Assembly: GCF_030445035.2 (NCBI RefSeq)
Contig: NC_080673.1
Coordinates: forward strand, 200,382,216 to 200,446,215
Direction: 5' to 3'
DNA: 64,000 nt
DNA from: Dasypus novemcinctus
Taxonomy: Eukaryota > Chordata > Mammalia > Cingulata > Dasypodidae
Under the pieces are notes generated by a model. That model was given only the letters and a program-made list of their open reading frames with translations, ran no database searches and was not told the origin of the DNA. Positions 1-11,628 of this stretch are shown piece by piece. Each line of letters begins with the position of its first letter. The stretch's first letter is position 1. A program made the position numbers and the translations under genes.

Positions 1-427
1 TTTTTAAGATTTATTTTTTATTTATTTCTCTCTCCTTCCCTGCCCTCCCCCCACCCCCAGTTGTCTGCTCTCTGTGTCCATTCACTGTGTGTTCTTCTGT
101 GTCAGCTTGTATTCTTGTCAGCAGCACTGGGAATCTGTGTCTCTTTTTGTTGCATCATCTTGCTGCATCAGCTTTCCATGTGTGTGGCACAACTCCGGGG
201 CAGGCTGCACTTTTTTGCACTGGGCGGCTCTCCTTACAGGGTGCACTCCTTGCACGTGGGGCTCCCCTACACAGGGGACACCCCTGCGTGGCACCGCACT
301 CCTTGCGCACATCAGCACTGCGTGTGGGCCAGCTCATCACATGGGACAGGAGACCCTGGGTTTGAACCCTGGACCTCCCACGTGGTAGGTGGACACTATC
401 CGTTGAGCCAAATCTGCATCCCCCTTT
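1..427 (-). mobile_element. DAS SINE, reverse orientation
   Basis: Poly-T / 'ttatttatttc' start, a body with 'gtctgctctctgtgtccatt', and the tRNA-like head reversed at the right end ('cctcccacgtggtaggtgga...gagccaaatctgc'). Nearly full length. The poly-A side is at the window edge, so the left TSD cannot be checked. Confidence 0.9.
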
Positions 428-509
428 AATCATCTTTATTTTTCTTTTGGATGCACTTGGCTTCTCTGAGATGTCTGGAATATTCTTTTTTTTTCTTTTT
501 GTGCAAAAT

Positions 510-680
510 ATCTTTATTTTATTTTATTCATTTATTTCTTCCCTCTTCACCTTGTTGTTAGTGTTCACTCTCTGCTCCCTATTCATCTTCTTTTTTTTTC
601 AGGAGACACCGGAAACCTAACCCACGACCTCCCATGTGGTAAACTGGTGCCCAGCTGCTTGATCCACATCACTTCCCGTG
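510..680 (-). mobile_element. DAS-type SINE, older short copy, reverse
   Basis: The AAATAAAT-type tail is reversed at 513-540. The tRNA-like head appears reversed at 625-680 ('cccacgacctcccatgtggt ... gatccacatcacttccc'). The body is short, as in older subfamilies. Confidence 0.75.
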
Positions 681-1750
681 GAACAATCTGTGTCGCCACT
701 CCCACCTCTGTGTCAGCTTTGGCTTCTTTTTTTTACTTGCTTTTACATGCTCCTTGTGGCAGAGGGCATTCTTGGCAGATATCCACATTGACCACATTGG
801 CTCTGGCTTATTCAGCATGGCTAGAGCTGATGTAAATCAAAGGTCTGAACCTTAGAAGCGTCCACGGGATCCTTGAACTCTTTCTTCAGCTTCTGCAGTG
901 GCCTCGGAGTCACATGTTCTAGGGGCACAGCCACAAGATGGAGCAGGTCCATGGGGTGGCTTGTCTCCAAGATGTCCCCATGGAACCAGTCCTCCTGTTT
1001 TCAGGCCCTTGTCTGGTCCCCTCCCCCACTCAGTCTGGGCTGATCATGGAGACAATAGAAAGCGGTGGACATGGTGCTACGTCACTGCTGAGTCTGGGTC
1101 ATGAGAAAGCTTGCCATGTCCAATTTGGTCTTTGAAACATTTGCTCTTGGGACTCTCCCTGCTGGGCTCTAGTCACCAAGCAGTGAGAAGCTTTAGCCAC
1201 ATGGAAAGACCGTTTGAAGGTGCTCTAGTCAAAACAACAACCAGCATCCACGGCCAGCCCTGTGAGTGATCTGACTTGAGCCTTCCAGATCACTAGCCCC
1301 CTCCCCAGCCTTTGCTACAGGAATGTCCCATGACCCAGGAAGCATAATCATGCTCTCTTGTCCTGTCTTCAGCAGCCGCTTGAGGTCTGGGCACATGAGT
1401 CACACAAGATCAGACTTCTAGCCTGAGTTGCTATGGAGATACAGGAAAGCAAACTTGGGCCCCTTTCTGCTGAGTAGCCAAGCTGGGCATTGGGTTTCCC
1501 ACAGCCATTTTCCCTGTCTAAAGTGGGAAAGAATGAGGCCCACACAGAGAAAAGAGCAAGTGAGAGAGAGAGAGAGAAATAAGAGAGGGGGGAAAGAGAG
1601 AAGAAAGAAAAAGAGAGGTGGGGGGAGGCAGAGAGAGGGAATAACATCTTTGCACCTCTAGATCCTGTCATATCTGGCCTTTGTGGTGGCAAAAGTCCAT
1701 ACGTCACCTTTTTGCTAAAATGTGTCCGAGTTGAGTTTCAGGTCTCACTT
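681..1750. other. Unassigned 3'-flank sequence with GA-rich tract
   Basis: No gene or clear repeat recognised. A purine-rich (GA)n-like tract lies at 1555-1640. The frames in this part have no family resemblance. Confidence 0.5.
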
Positions 1751-2375
1751 TTTTTTTTTTCCTTTCATTTTTAAAATTTTATTGAAGTATATCATCCATA
1801 CATGAAAATACATAACAAATAGTTGTATAAAGTTGCATAATTACAAAAAAAAACATGCAAAACATCATGCATTGGTCCCATACCTCACCCCTGCATGAAC
1901 ACCTTGCATTGTTGTGAGACATTTGTTACAAATTAGGGAAGAATATTTCAAAACCTTACTAACTGTAGTCCATATTTTACATTTGGTATATTTTTCCCCA
2001 GCCAACCCTGTTATTATTTTTAAATATATATTTTTACTACAGAAGTTATGAACTTACAAAACAATCACACATATGTGTAGAAGTCCCAGACAACACCCCT
2101 TCGTCAACATACCGTGTGGAATATTTGTTACAGATTCTGAGATATTGCCAACAACCATGGAACATAGTGTACATTTGGCACAGTTTTTCCATACTTCCCC
2201 ATTAACAACACAGTACATCTTTGGCATAGAAGCATGAATATTACAGTACTGCCATTAACCACAGCCTATAGGTCACACCAATTGTATTTTCCCATGCTTT
2301 TCCACATCCCCACCACCCTGCAGTAGTGATGTAGATCTGCTCTAGCTCACAGAAGGAAACTCTTGCATCTGTGTC
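1750..2375 (-). mobile_element. Old L1 3' UTR fragment, reverse
   Basis: Poly-T followed by 'tttattgaagtatatcatcc' and an AT-rich body, the typical antisense look of mammalian L1 3' ends. Subfamily unknown. Confidence 0.6.
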
Positions 2376-2377
2376 AT

Positions 2378-2815
2378 TGTATTAGTCAGCCAAAGGGGTG
2401 CTGATGCAAAATACCAGAAATCTGTTGGCTTTTCTAAAGGGTGTTTATTTGGGTTAGAAGCTTACAGTCACCATGACATAAAGTATAAGTTACTTCTCTC
2501 ACCCAATTCTATTGCCATGTGTTAGGGCAAGATGTCTGCCAACGTATGCCAAGAGTTCAGGCTTCTTGGGTTCCTTTCTTCCCACGGTGCTGTTAGGTAT
2601 CACTTTCAAGTGCAGATGCCCTGCCTAGTAGACAGAGCCTTCAAGTTCAGAGGTGGCAAGAGAACAAGGTACTGCTCCTATTTCCTGCCAGCCAGAGGCC
2701 AGATCCCAGGGCACAGCAGCAGAGACATGCTCCTTTCACACATTTGGCTCCTGCAAAATTATTCTAAGAGGATTTTCTTAGAAGACTTTAGCACAAACAG
2801 GGTCTTCCTAATCTA
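2378..2815 (-). mobile_element. Xenarthran LTR (TGTAGCAG...AATACA family), reverse, degraded
   Basis: Begins 'tgtattagtcagccaaaggg', the reversed 3' end of the LTR family also present at 22183, 41200 and 54214. The YY1-like core is mutated here (aagatgtctgcc). The right boundary is not clear and no convincing 5-bp TSD was found. Confidence 0.7.
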
Positions 2816-3357
2816 GTGAGCAAATATTCTCCTGTTTGAAGTCATTGGTCCTCCTTTTTCTGAAGATGTATTTTTAATTGGATTTGCTTCACGGGGGCAA
2901 ACAGCAAAATCAATAGGAAAAAAGCTGGGCTTTTAGTGCTGCTGCTGCTGCTGTGCTACTACTTTTTTCATCAGATGCAACTATTTTCGGTTTTGTTCGT
3001 TTTCCACACTTCTTTCTACTGCTGGATCCCTAGAGTTACCCAGACATTTTTCCCTCTTTTTAAGCAGACATGAAAAGACACGATCCAGTTTTGTACTGTG
3101 AATTTAGATGGAGACAGAGGAAGGAGGTGTGTGAGCTGATGGATAAACTGATAAATGCGAGGCCATGGGCTCCGAGACTGACCAATGCGAGACAGAGGTG
3201 AATTGGTCGTTCACTGCCAAAGAAACCAGAGAAGTACCACTAAGCTTCTTAGTGGCATTGGTTTAACTCCTGTATCTGTATACTGTGAGACAGATTATAG
3301 TTTTATTACAGTAAAGGGGTATCCAAATAAGAAGAAGCCAAAAGAAAAGACACTTAG

Positions 3358-3545
3358 AAGCAGATGTGGCTCGAGCTGTTGGGCGCCTGCCTACCACATG
3401 GGAGGTGCCAGGTTCAGTTCCAGGTGCATCCTGAAAAGATGAGCAGACACAGAGAGCACACAACGAACACAGAGAGCAGAGAGCAAATGCAAACAAGGAG
3501 GGGGAGGAGAAATAAATAAATAAAAATAAATCTTAAAAAAAAACA
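3358..3545 (+). mobile_element. DAS SINE, short form, forward
   Basis: The head 'agcagatgtggctcgagctg' is followed by an AAATAAAT tail and poly-A. An imperfect TSD flanks it: aagacacttag at 3347-3357 and aagatgcttag at 3546-3556. Confidence 0.85.
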
Positions 3546-3879
3546 AAGATGCTTAGGGCAAGGTCTGGGAGGATCTGAAAGACCAGCTGTCAGGTCCTTT
3601 CCATCTGGAGGCAGAATATGTCAAGATAAGCTCAGTTCTTTGACCACAGGTCACCCACTGATTCCCCAGCTGCCAGCCCTGCCAACATGCTCAGCTTGGC
3701 AGAAAGGCAGAGACGGTCCTGTGCCTCCATCCCTGTGCTGGGACACACCCCCTCAAGCCCAGTGCCGTGGGTGGTGGTCCAGGGGTGTCCTGTCCTCCTC
3801 TCCCCAGCTCGGCAACACAGGAGGCACCAAGCTGCCATTTCCAATAGGTTGATAGGACTTCCCAAGAAGGTTGGCACAT

Positions 3880-4085
3880 TCCTGAGGCAGTGGTGTAGAC
3901 AGAGGAAGGAGGATGGGCTTGCAAGTCAGACAGCCCTAGGTTCAAATCCCTCTTCCATGACTTACTAGCTCTGAAAACCTGAGCAAGTTACTTAACCTCT
4001 CTGAGCCTCAGTTTCCTCATCTTTAAAATGGTAACACTAATGCTATGCAGAGATATGATGAATAAATGAGATGCTGTACTTAGGA
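3880..4085 (+). repeat. MIR SINE fossil
   Basis: Contains the MIR core: 'ggttcaaatccctcttccat', 'gcaagttacttaacctctct' and 'gagcctcagtttcctcatct'. An ancient mammal-wide repeat. Confidence 0.85.
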
Positions 4086-4354
4086 AATAGTAAGTCTCTG
4101 TATTAGTCAAGTTTTCGCTGCATAACAAGCAAACCCAAAATCCCAGTAGCTTAAAAGAGCAAACATTTATTTCTCACTAACAGTCTGTGGTCAGTGAGGG
4201 AAGCTAAGTCAGATTCAGTTTGCTCCTTGGGTCCCTCATCCTGGGCCAGGGCTTGCTCTTCTCCTGGGGCAGGGCAGAAGCACGGCAGGGTTTCCCAAAC
4301 CACACAGGCACTTCAGAGCTTCTGGTCAGACAGGGTACATGTTAAATCTGCTCA

Positions 4355-4466
4355 CCTAGCGGGGTGGGGAGTGGGTTATATGGGAACCTCTTATGTTTTT
4401 TTAATGTAACATTCTGTGTGATCTATTAACTTTAATAAAAACAAATGTGTTATAAAAAAAAAAAAT
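4355..4466 (+). mobile_element. Armadillo L1 3' terminus
   Basis: 'atgggaacctcttatg', 'tttttttaatgtaacatt' and a terminal poly-A at 4455-4466 match the 3' ends of the larger L1 copies in this window. Strongly 5'-truncated. Confidence 0.7.
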
Positions 4467-4659
4467 CTGCTCACCTGCCACTGACAAAGCAGACCATGTG
4501 GGAAAGCAAGAAACATACTCCGTCCACAGGAAAGCCCTGCAAGGTGGAAAGAGCAGGAATAGCTGTGAACAAATATCATCCACACAGTCCACAGTACAAA
4601 GAAGCTGTTATGTTCTACATTCTTCAAAAGGGGCTCTGACAGCCAACTCCTTTGCTCTG

Positions 4660-6560
4660 TTCCTTCTGCCATGTCTTATTCAGGTCCTCATCACTTTTTG
4701 CCAATGTGGTTGCAAAAGCCTCCCAACAGGCTTGGTCTCTTCCCTCCTCATCCATCCAATGCATTTCCACCAAGATGATTCTCTTAAAACCAGATGCCCT
4801 TGCTCTGCTTAAATACTTCCCATGACTCCCCATAACCCACAGAATAAATTTGAAATTCCCAAACGTGGCCCTTCACAATTTGGTCACTATCAATCAGTTC
4901 AGCCTCATCTCTTTCCTTCCAAGACTTCCCCAGGCCCACTCTCACAGCCAAACTCAGCATGTAAATGCAGTGCAGTCCCCACAGCGTGGGACATGACACC
5001 CGGGGATGAGCCTCCCTGGCACCAAGGGATCACTACCACATATCAGCTGAAGATGCAACTAGAAAAGGACCTTGAATTAAAGGTTCAACACGGATCAGCA
5101 GAATATCCCTGTCTACATATAATAACATGACTTTAAAATGCTGTTTGACCTAATGTAAGGGGGAAATGGAAAGGAGAAATGAGAATATAAGGCTATGAGT
5201 CTCTAAAAAAGAGTCTGGAGGTTGTCAGAAGGAATGCCCTTATGCACAAATGAGCAGAGTCTGAGAGACAGATAAAGTAGATACAACTCCAGGTATTGGT
5301 TCTTTTGAGGAATAAAGAGACCCACGGGTTCTATGATCATGGCAGATGGGGTTCACTGCCATGGCAGATGGCCCTTCTTTGGTGCTGGTGTTTCTGCATG
5401 ATGGAATTGGACTCAGAGGGGATCTCTCTTCACAAGACTTGCATGCTACTTTAATGGAATTGTAGTTGGTGCTGGGGTTTTAGATATATTTAGGGGATTT
5501 GAATCTCTGGACTGATAATATGACACCCAGGCCCAGAGCCTCAACAGATTTCAGCTCCTACACTTTGATTTATTGGACTTACCCCACTCAGCTAACATGG
5601 AGTTGAAGAAGGTCAACCACCACATCATGGAGCCTAGAGTGTCTACAACTGAAAGCAGGTGGAGTGCATCCAGTATCAATGTGGAATCTAAGCCCCCACT
5701 TGACATAGATGTGCAATGGACACAACCAATCCAATGTCCACAGAGAAAATGTGGAATGGGTGTGGGAAGGGTAGCCATGGTGGCTGCTGGGTTTGGGGAA
5801 TGGGAGGAAGAGATGAGATGTGGAGGCGTTTTTGGGACGAGGAGATGTCCTGGGTGGTGCTTCATGGACAATTACGGGACATTGTAGATCCCCCCAGGGC
5901 CCACTGGATGGAACGTGGGAGAGTGTGGGCTATGATGTGGACCATTGACTAGGGGTGCAGTGATACTCAGAGATATACTTACCAGGTGCAATGGATGTGT
6001 CACGATGATGGGAGAGAGTGTTGCTGTGGGGGGAGTGGGGGGTGGGGGCGGTGGGGTTGAATGGGACTTCATATTTTTTTAATGTAATTTTTAAAAATAA
6101 ATAAATAATTTAATTTAAAAAAAAAAAAAAGACTTCCCCAGGATACCCCATCTTCCTTCCAATCCCAATCTCACAGCACACCTAGTTCTTTCAGGCCCCA
6201 TGCCCTTGCACTTGCTCTAACCACATCTGGGATGGCCTTCCCATCCTCTTCTGCCTGATGGACTCCCATTCACCTTCGAAATCCATGCCAATGGGGCATA
6301 GCCTTGATGAGGACTTCCTTCGGACTCCAAGAAAGGAATTGCTCTGCATTTGTGGCCCTGCAGTGCCCTCTGTGAACCTCTGTGGCAGCTCATAAGTCCA
6401 CTGCAGTGTGATGATTTGCTCACTTAACTCTCTCCCCACAACTGTGTACCACTGAAGTTGACATGGTCTCAGCCCCTTGCAGCCAGCCTGGCAAGGAGGA
6501 ATACAGTTGCTATTTGTTGCATAAATGGATGAGGGCTCACCAGCCGTCCATGTGCTCTCC
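4660..6560 (-). repeat. L2 fossil, reverse, split by an L1 insertion
   Basis: The antisense L2-like signature ('cccttcacaatttggtc', 'cttgctctgcttaaatac') at 4660-4934 resumes at 6131 ('cccatgcccttgcacttgct'). The two parts are separated by the L1 at 4935-6130. The right limit is approximate. Confidence 0.6.
4935..6130 (+). mobile_element. 5'-truncated armadillo L1 (long 3' UTR)
   Basis: About 1.2 kb of L1 3' UTR ending in 'tttttttaatgtaa' and poly-A. It is flanked by a perfect TSD gacttccccagg at 4923-4934 and 6131-6142, so it moved by target-primed reverse transcription. A 104-codon open frame with a TTG first codon lies at 5573-5887 (see findings). Confidence 0.9.
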
Positions 6561-7231
6561 AGACATCCCAGCTTCCCCTGGCAAATAGGAATATAGCAGA
6601 AGTGATACAGAATTCCTTGTGGAAGCAAGTAAGAATGGGCATGCCTCTACTGCCCTCTCTTTCCTTCAGGGATGACCACTTGTGAAGTAAGTAGGCCTAT
6701 GAAGATGGAATTGGCCTGGATACCTGAGTCACTGCCTGGAGAAGACCCCTGTTGACCTGCACTGGACTTTGCTTGAGGGAGAAGCATGCTTCCTGTGCAC
6801 TGTCGCTGCAATATGTGGTTATTTCACACCACAGCTTAACATAGCATTTGTTACCTTGGCTAATACACAATATGAATAAATGTTGCACCAATTTTCATGG
6901 CTTCTAAGTGGATGTTGTTCAGTATGCACAGGGCACTCAGATCTTGGTTTGTAAATGCCATCCTTCACTAAAGGGACCCAGGGCTCCTGAGAGAAAGGGC
7001 TAATGCCAGAACTAGGACAAGGAAAATACAAGATGAGCCTGAAAAGTTTTCTATCACCAAAAAGTAAGAAAGTGCTTAAAGATTGATGGGGACTTGTCAA
7101 AAGGACTCTACGATCAACTTAAAGGGGCTCCCACTTGCCAAATCTGGAACGATGTGGGGATCAAAATTAATATAATAGTAATGGATTATAATTTATTGAA
7201 TAAAATAAGAATTCATGAGTCCATAATAATT
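6560..7231. other. Unassigned sequence before microsatellite
   Basis: AT-rich toward the right end. No gene or confident repeat name. The part adjoining the AAGG tract may be an old L1 3' region. Confidence 0.4.
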
Positions 7232-7450
7232 GAAGGAAGGAAGGAAGGAAGAAAGGGAGGAAGGGAGGGAGGGAGGAAGGAAGGAAGGGAGGGAGGGAGG
7301 GAGGGAGGGAGGAAGGAAGGAAGGAAGGAAGGAAGGAAGGAAGGAAGGAAGGAAGGAAGGAAGGAAGGAAGGAAGGAAGGAAAGGAAGGAAGGAAGAAAG
7401 GAAGGAAGGAAGGAAGGAAGGAAGGAAGGAAATGAGGGAGGGAGGGAGAG
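7232..7450. repeat. (AAGG)n / (GGGA)n microsatellite
   Basis: About 215 bp of almost pure purine on the plus strand: long runs of AAGG interrupted by GGGA blocks at 7257-7310 and near 7434-7449. It yields spurious Lys/Glu/Gly/Arg repeat frames. Confidence 0.98.
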
Positions 7451-8149
7451 ATGAGTCTCCTTTTAGTAGAATTCTCTTAATACACGTTAAAGGAATAACA
7501 GAGTTAGAAGATTACATTTTGCCACCATGGTAGTAATAATTGATTCAGACAAAAATCTTTATTAAGTGAAAGTTTGAAAAGGAACAGGAGATTTGCATGG
7601 TCTCAAAGCACTTCCACAAAGGGGGAAAAATGTAATTATAAGTAGAAGAACCTAGCAGGCACTCCCTTAACCAGATAGTGAGCAAAGTTCACATCATTAG
7701 AAATGGGATAAGCAGACATCAAGTGCCTCTTGATGTGATACGCTGGAGACACAGCATCAATTCCCTCGTTTTCCTGTCTCCTAAGGAAGCATCAGACAAA
7801 TGCAAACTGAGAAACCTTCTACAATGGGCCTGAACTCTTCAAAAATATCAATGTCACAATAGAGAAAAGTAGAGGAACTCTTCCAGATTAAAGGTTAAAG
7901 GTGGCATGAAAGCTAAAAGAAATGCATTTTCCCCCTGATTCTGCATCAGGAGAAAAAACTTTAAAGGCTATTATTCCACTTGGTAGGCTTTAATGTGATC
8001 TGTATATTAGACAACCGTAGTCTTTTTTAAGTAAAATAAAAATGGCTACCTGGCATTCCTAAGAGTAACCCCTTTCTCCAAAATGATAGGGACTTTACAA
8101 AAACCATTGACTTCAGGGGCTTTCTGAGAAACTAGAACATACCCTACAG
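7451..8149. other. Unassigned, probably old interspersed repeat
   Basis: AT-rich, no coding potential, family not recognised. Confidence 0.4.
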
Positions 8150-8480
8150 AATTGCCGTTAAGCAACACCTGGTGTTAGACCGTTTCAGTCCAACCGAGAC
8201 AGCTTATCAGAATGGACAAGCCTGCCAGACCAATCAATGTCTACCTGCTCCCCACTTTATGAAACCCTCCTAAGCAATGTCAGCCCGTCACTGAAACCCC
8301 ACGTGGAAGTTCCCTAAATGCCTTTAAAAGCAGCCGTGACCACGCGGCTATCGACACTCTCGCTCTGTTTTAGGTTTGCGGTCTCCTTACTAACGAGCAG
8401 TTTTTTCCTCTCCCCATAAACTCTTTTAATGCTTTAGTTTATCTGTGGTAAATTGTTTCTTTTGAGAGTATCCATGTTAA
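8150..8480 (+). mobile_element. Probable ERV solo LTR fragment
   Basis: The arrangement looks like U3-R-U5: a GC-box-poor U3, 'cctttaaaagcagccgtgac' resembling a TATA region at about 8321, then 'cataaactctttta' as a possible poly-A signal at about 8416. Ends and TSD could not be defined, so the class is uncertain. Confidence 0.5.
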
Positions 8481-8689
8481 ATTTCCTAAATTTGATCATT
8501 AGACTCTTGTTCTTAGGATACATGTGCTGAAATGTTTAAGGGCAAAGGGGCAAGAAGCCTGAAACTGTGTCTCAGGAAAAGATATATAATACATACCTTT
8601 TCATATATATTAAATAAAATACATATTTGATAAAATATAGTATAGCATCTTATTGCATCACATCATATAGTTTCATGTAGCAATGAATC

Positions 8690-9335
8690 TGGCCTCCAAA
8701 ATTCATTGGGCATTTGTCCCAGCTTTGGGGAGGACTGAGTGTTGTAACCTCTATGGCTTGGGCATGTCCCACAATAGGAGTGTTTCTTGTTGTTCATGGC
8801 AGTGCCCCCCAACACCCCAATTGTTTATGCTAATGAGATGACTCAAGGTTGGGGCTTTGAGCCAGGTCTGATCAGCCCTACCTCCCCAACCTCCAGGGAG
8901 AGCTTTGGGGCTGGAGGTGAGTTCAACCCAGTGGCACTGCTTCCCTCAGTCATGCCGACGCGGTGAGAGCCCAGGAGCAGCTCTCGCACCAAAGCCCCAG
9001 AGAGCTTCACACGGAGCAGACACATGGCTCCGCCTGGAGAGGACATGGAGGCTTGCACTGAGACCCTCTGCTTCTCTTCTTTATATCCTTTTTTTCTATA
9101 AAAAAATTATAATCATAAATACAGCACTTTCAGTGAGTTCTGTGAGTTGTTCCAGTGAATTATTGAACCCGAGGGGGTAGTGGGAAGCCCCGAATTTCTG
9201 GCCTGTTGGTCGGAAGTGTGGGTGCATTGGGTACTTGGACTTGCTGCTGGTGCCCAAAAGGTGAGCGTGTAGAGGATCGCCCTGAGCCTGTGGAGTCTGG
9301 CCCAACTGCAGGTGTTGGAGTCAGAATTGCATCAT
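8690..9335 (+). repeat. MLT2-like ERVL LTR
   Basis: Features typical of MLT2 LTRs as I remember them: 'aaggttggggctttgagcca', 'gtgagttctgtgagttgttc', 'aattattgaacccgaggggg' and a terminal 'gtgttggagtcagaattgca'. An ancient mammalian ERVL relic. Confidence 0.75.
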
Positions 9336-9353
9336 AGTTAAAGACAGATGTTA

Positions 9354-9556
9354 TTGGAGGCAGATGTGGCTCAGGTGATTGGGCTCCCGTCTACCATATA
9401 GAAGGTCCCAGGTTCAATTCTCAGGGCCTCCTGGTGAAGGCAAGCTGGCCTGCACCACCGTGGAGAGCCGACAGCAAACAGCGAATGCAAACAACAAGCG
9501 GAGGAGGAAGAATAAATGAATGAAATTTAAAAGAATAAATCTTAAAAAAAAAAAAG
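9354..9556 (+). mobile_element. DAS SINE, forward
   Basis: Intact head ('ggcagatgtggctcaggtga', B-box-like 'ggttcaattc'), short body, AAATAAAT-type tail and poly-A at 9544-9554. Confidence 0.9.
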
Positions 9557-9559
9557 ACA

Positions 9560-9738
9560 GAAGTATTAACAGTTCTGTAATAATGTATTATGTAATATAA
9601 CATACCCTGACATAATACATAATATAATGAAGAGAAGTAAAGCAAATGTGGCAAATGATAACAGTTGATGAATCTGGGTAAGGGGTATATGAGAGCTCTT
9701 TGTCTTGTATTTCCTCTGTAAGTTTGAAATCCTTTCTC
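9560..9738 (+). repeat. L1 3' UTR fragment
   Basis: 'gtaaggggtatatgagagct' and 'ctctgtaagtttgaaatcct' match the 3' UTR type also seen at 62090-62200. Approximate limits. Confidence 0.55.
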
Positions 9739-9741
9739 TAT

Positions 9742-9951
9742 TTTTTTTTAAATGTTACATTAAAAAATATATGAGGTCCCTATATACCCCCATCCCCCTC
9801 ACCCTACTCCTCCCACATCAAAAACCTCTTTAATCATCATGGCACGTTCATTGCATTTGGTGAATACATTTTGGAGCACTGCTGCACCCCATGGATAGTG
9901 GTTTACATTGTAGTTTACACTCTCCGCCAGTCCACCCAGTGGGCCATGGCT
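9742..9951 (-). mobile_element. Armadillo L1 3' end, reverse
   Basis: Reverse of the 'aatgtaacatt...' L1 terminus, continuing through 'cattgcatttggtgaataca' and 'gtccacccagtgggccatgg', which pairs with the 3' UTR seen forward at 12660-12850. Confidence 0.8.
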
Positions 9952-9955
9952 GTAA

Positions 9956-10990
9956 CTCAGGGCCACAGGCTGGGCAGAGCTGTTACTGCTCTGGAGGTCA
10001 GACGGCCAAGATGGGTCACACCGGCCACTACTGGCCGCTGCCCACGTGGCTTCCTCAGCCGCCGCTACCCTCTGAGCTCGGCTTCCGTTGTCGCTTCGCT
10101 TCTCCTGCTCTGAAGTCCCATCTCCCTCTGCCTCCCTCTTGTAAGGACTCCTGTGGTTGCATTTAGGGCCCGCTGGATAACCCGGGATAATCTCCCCTGC
10201 AAAAAAAGAGAACGAATCCCCCTTTACAAAGTAATGCATCCCTCCAGGATTAGGGGCTGGCTGCCTTAGGGCCATGACTCACCACCCCAGGCACCTCCTG
10301 CCTGGGCCCTGTGGAGGATCAGCCGCCTGAGGTTGCCTCCTCCCTGGGAGGAGAGGAACATCTGGTCTACCCTCAGCCCCAGCCCTTGGAGGCAGAGACC
10401 TGCAATTGCAGACCCAGCTCCGGGGATAGCTGGCTGGGAGCCACGCCCTGTGCGTCGGGGTTCCCAGCACCGCGTCAGTTTGTCCTCCAGACAGACCTGA
10501 GAGGGACGTGTCTTATGACCCCTTTTCACAGAGGAGGAAACAAGGTACAGAGGGAAGAGAACCTTCCGGGGACACACGAGCCCGGCCCCCAAGCCTGTCC
10601 CGTCCCTGTGCCACTCATCCTCCCTCCATGGAACGAGCTGCCCGCCACCCCTTGCCCCATTGTTTGCGCCACCTGCCTGACCCATGCGTGGTCCATCAGG
10701 TGGGGTCAGGCGGAGCTTGCCCAGGCCTGAGGCAGAAATGGGTGCGGCTGGACGCAGAGGCACCTGTTGTTCCCCTGGAAAAGGACACCTTTCAGAAAGT
10801 GTTGGCGTGACGATGGCTAGGACTATGAGGAGAAGGCGTCGGAGGAACCAGGCCCCACGTGCATCTGTGGGGGGGCCTTTTATGGGCTTTCCCACCACAC
10901 CCCCACCGTCGGTCCTGCAGATGCCCCCTTTATAAGGCTTAGTTCCTCCCAGGACCCAGGGGTGCTTCTGAGCTGAGGTAGACTTTAGGG
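9956..10990. other. Unassigned GC-rich single-copy-like sequence
   Basis: About 1 kb, GC-rich with scattered CpG. A MIR-like scrap lies at about 10516-10560 ('cttttcacagaggaggaaac'). The 210-codon minus frame at 10266-10898 resembles no family I know and is low-complexity, so it is not called. Confidence 0.5.
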
Positions 10991-11225
10991 AGTACTAGGG
11001 AGGGTGGTTCCAGAGAATACTAGTACACCAAGGCTCAAACCAGGGCTCGCAGGCTCTGCCTGCCAGGCGTTATGTAAATGAAGTTCTACTGGAGCACAGC
11101 CACGCCCCCGCATTGGGGCGTTATCTCCGGCTATTTTCACACTACAATGGCGGAGCTGGGTAGTTACAACAGAGACCACAAAGCCTAAAATATTTTCTAT
11201 CTGGCCATTTAAAGAACAAGTTTGC

Positions 11226-11620
11226 AGAAGTGGACGTGGCTCAAGCCACTGGGCCCCCCGTTACCATGTGGAAAGTCCAGGGTTCAATTCCCGGGGCCTC
11301 CTGGTGAAGGAGACCTGGCCCACACAGCGAGGTGGCTGAGGTGGAGTGCTGGCCCATGTAGGAGTGCTGGCCCGCACAGCAGGCTGGCCTGAGCAGAGAG
11401 CTGGCGCAGCAAGATGACACAACATAAAGAGACACAGAGGAGAGATAGTAAGAGACTCAGCAGACCAGGGAGCTGAGGTGGCGCAAGAGATTGAGCACCT
11501 CTCTCCCACTCCAGAAGGTCCCAGGATCGGTTCCCGGTGCCACCTAAAGAGAAGACAAGCAGACACAGAAGAATGCACAGTGAAAGAGAGCAGACAACAG
11601 GAGGGGTAAACAAATAAACA
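11226..11620 (+). mobile_element. Long DAS SINE, two tRNA-like units
   Basis: First head at 11226 ('aagtggacgtggctcaagcc'); a second head-like unit at about 11470-11545 ('gaggtggcgcaagagattga', 'ggatcggttcccggtgccac'). The tail 'aaacaaataaaca' is interrupted by an L1. Confidence 0.85.
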
Positions 11621-11628
11621 GAGTTTGC

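Noticed and set aside
2937..2955. CTG triplet run
   Set aside because: Only five or six units; not unusual and not coding.
7094..7454. Lys/Glu/Gly/Arg-repeat proteins
   Set aside because: They are translations of the AAGG microsatellite.
10266..10898. 210-codon minus frame in a GC-rich segment
   Set aside because: No recognised domain, no splice context and low-complexity composition; expected by chance at this GC content.
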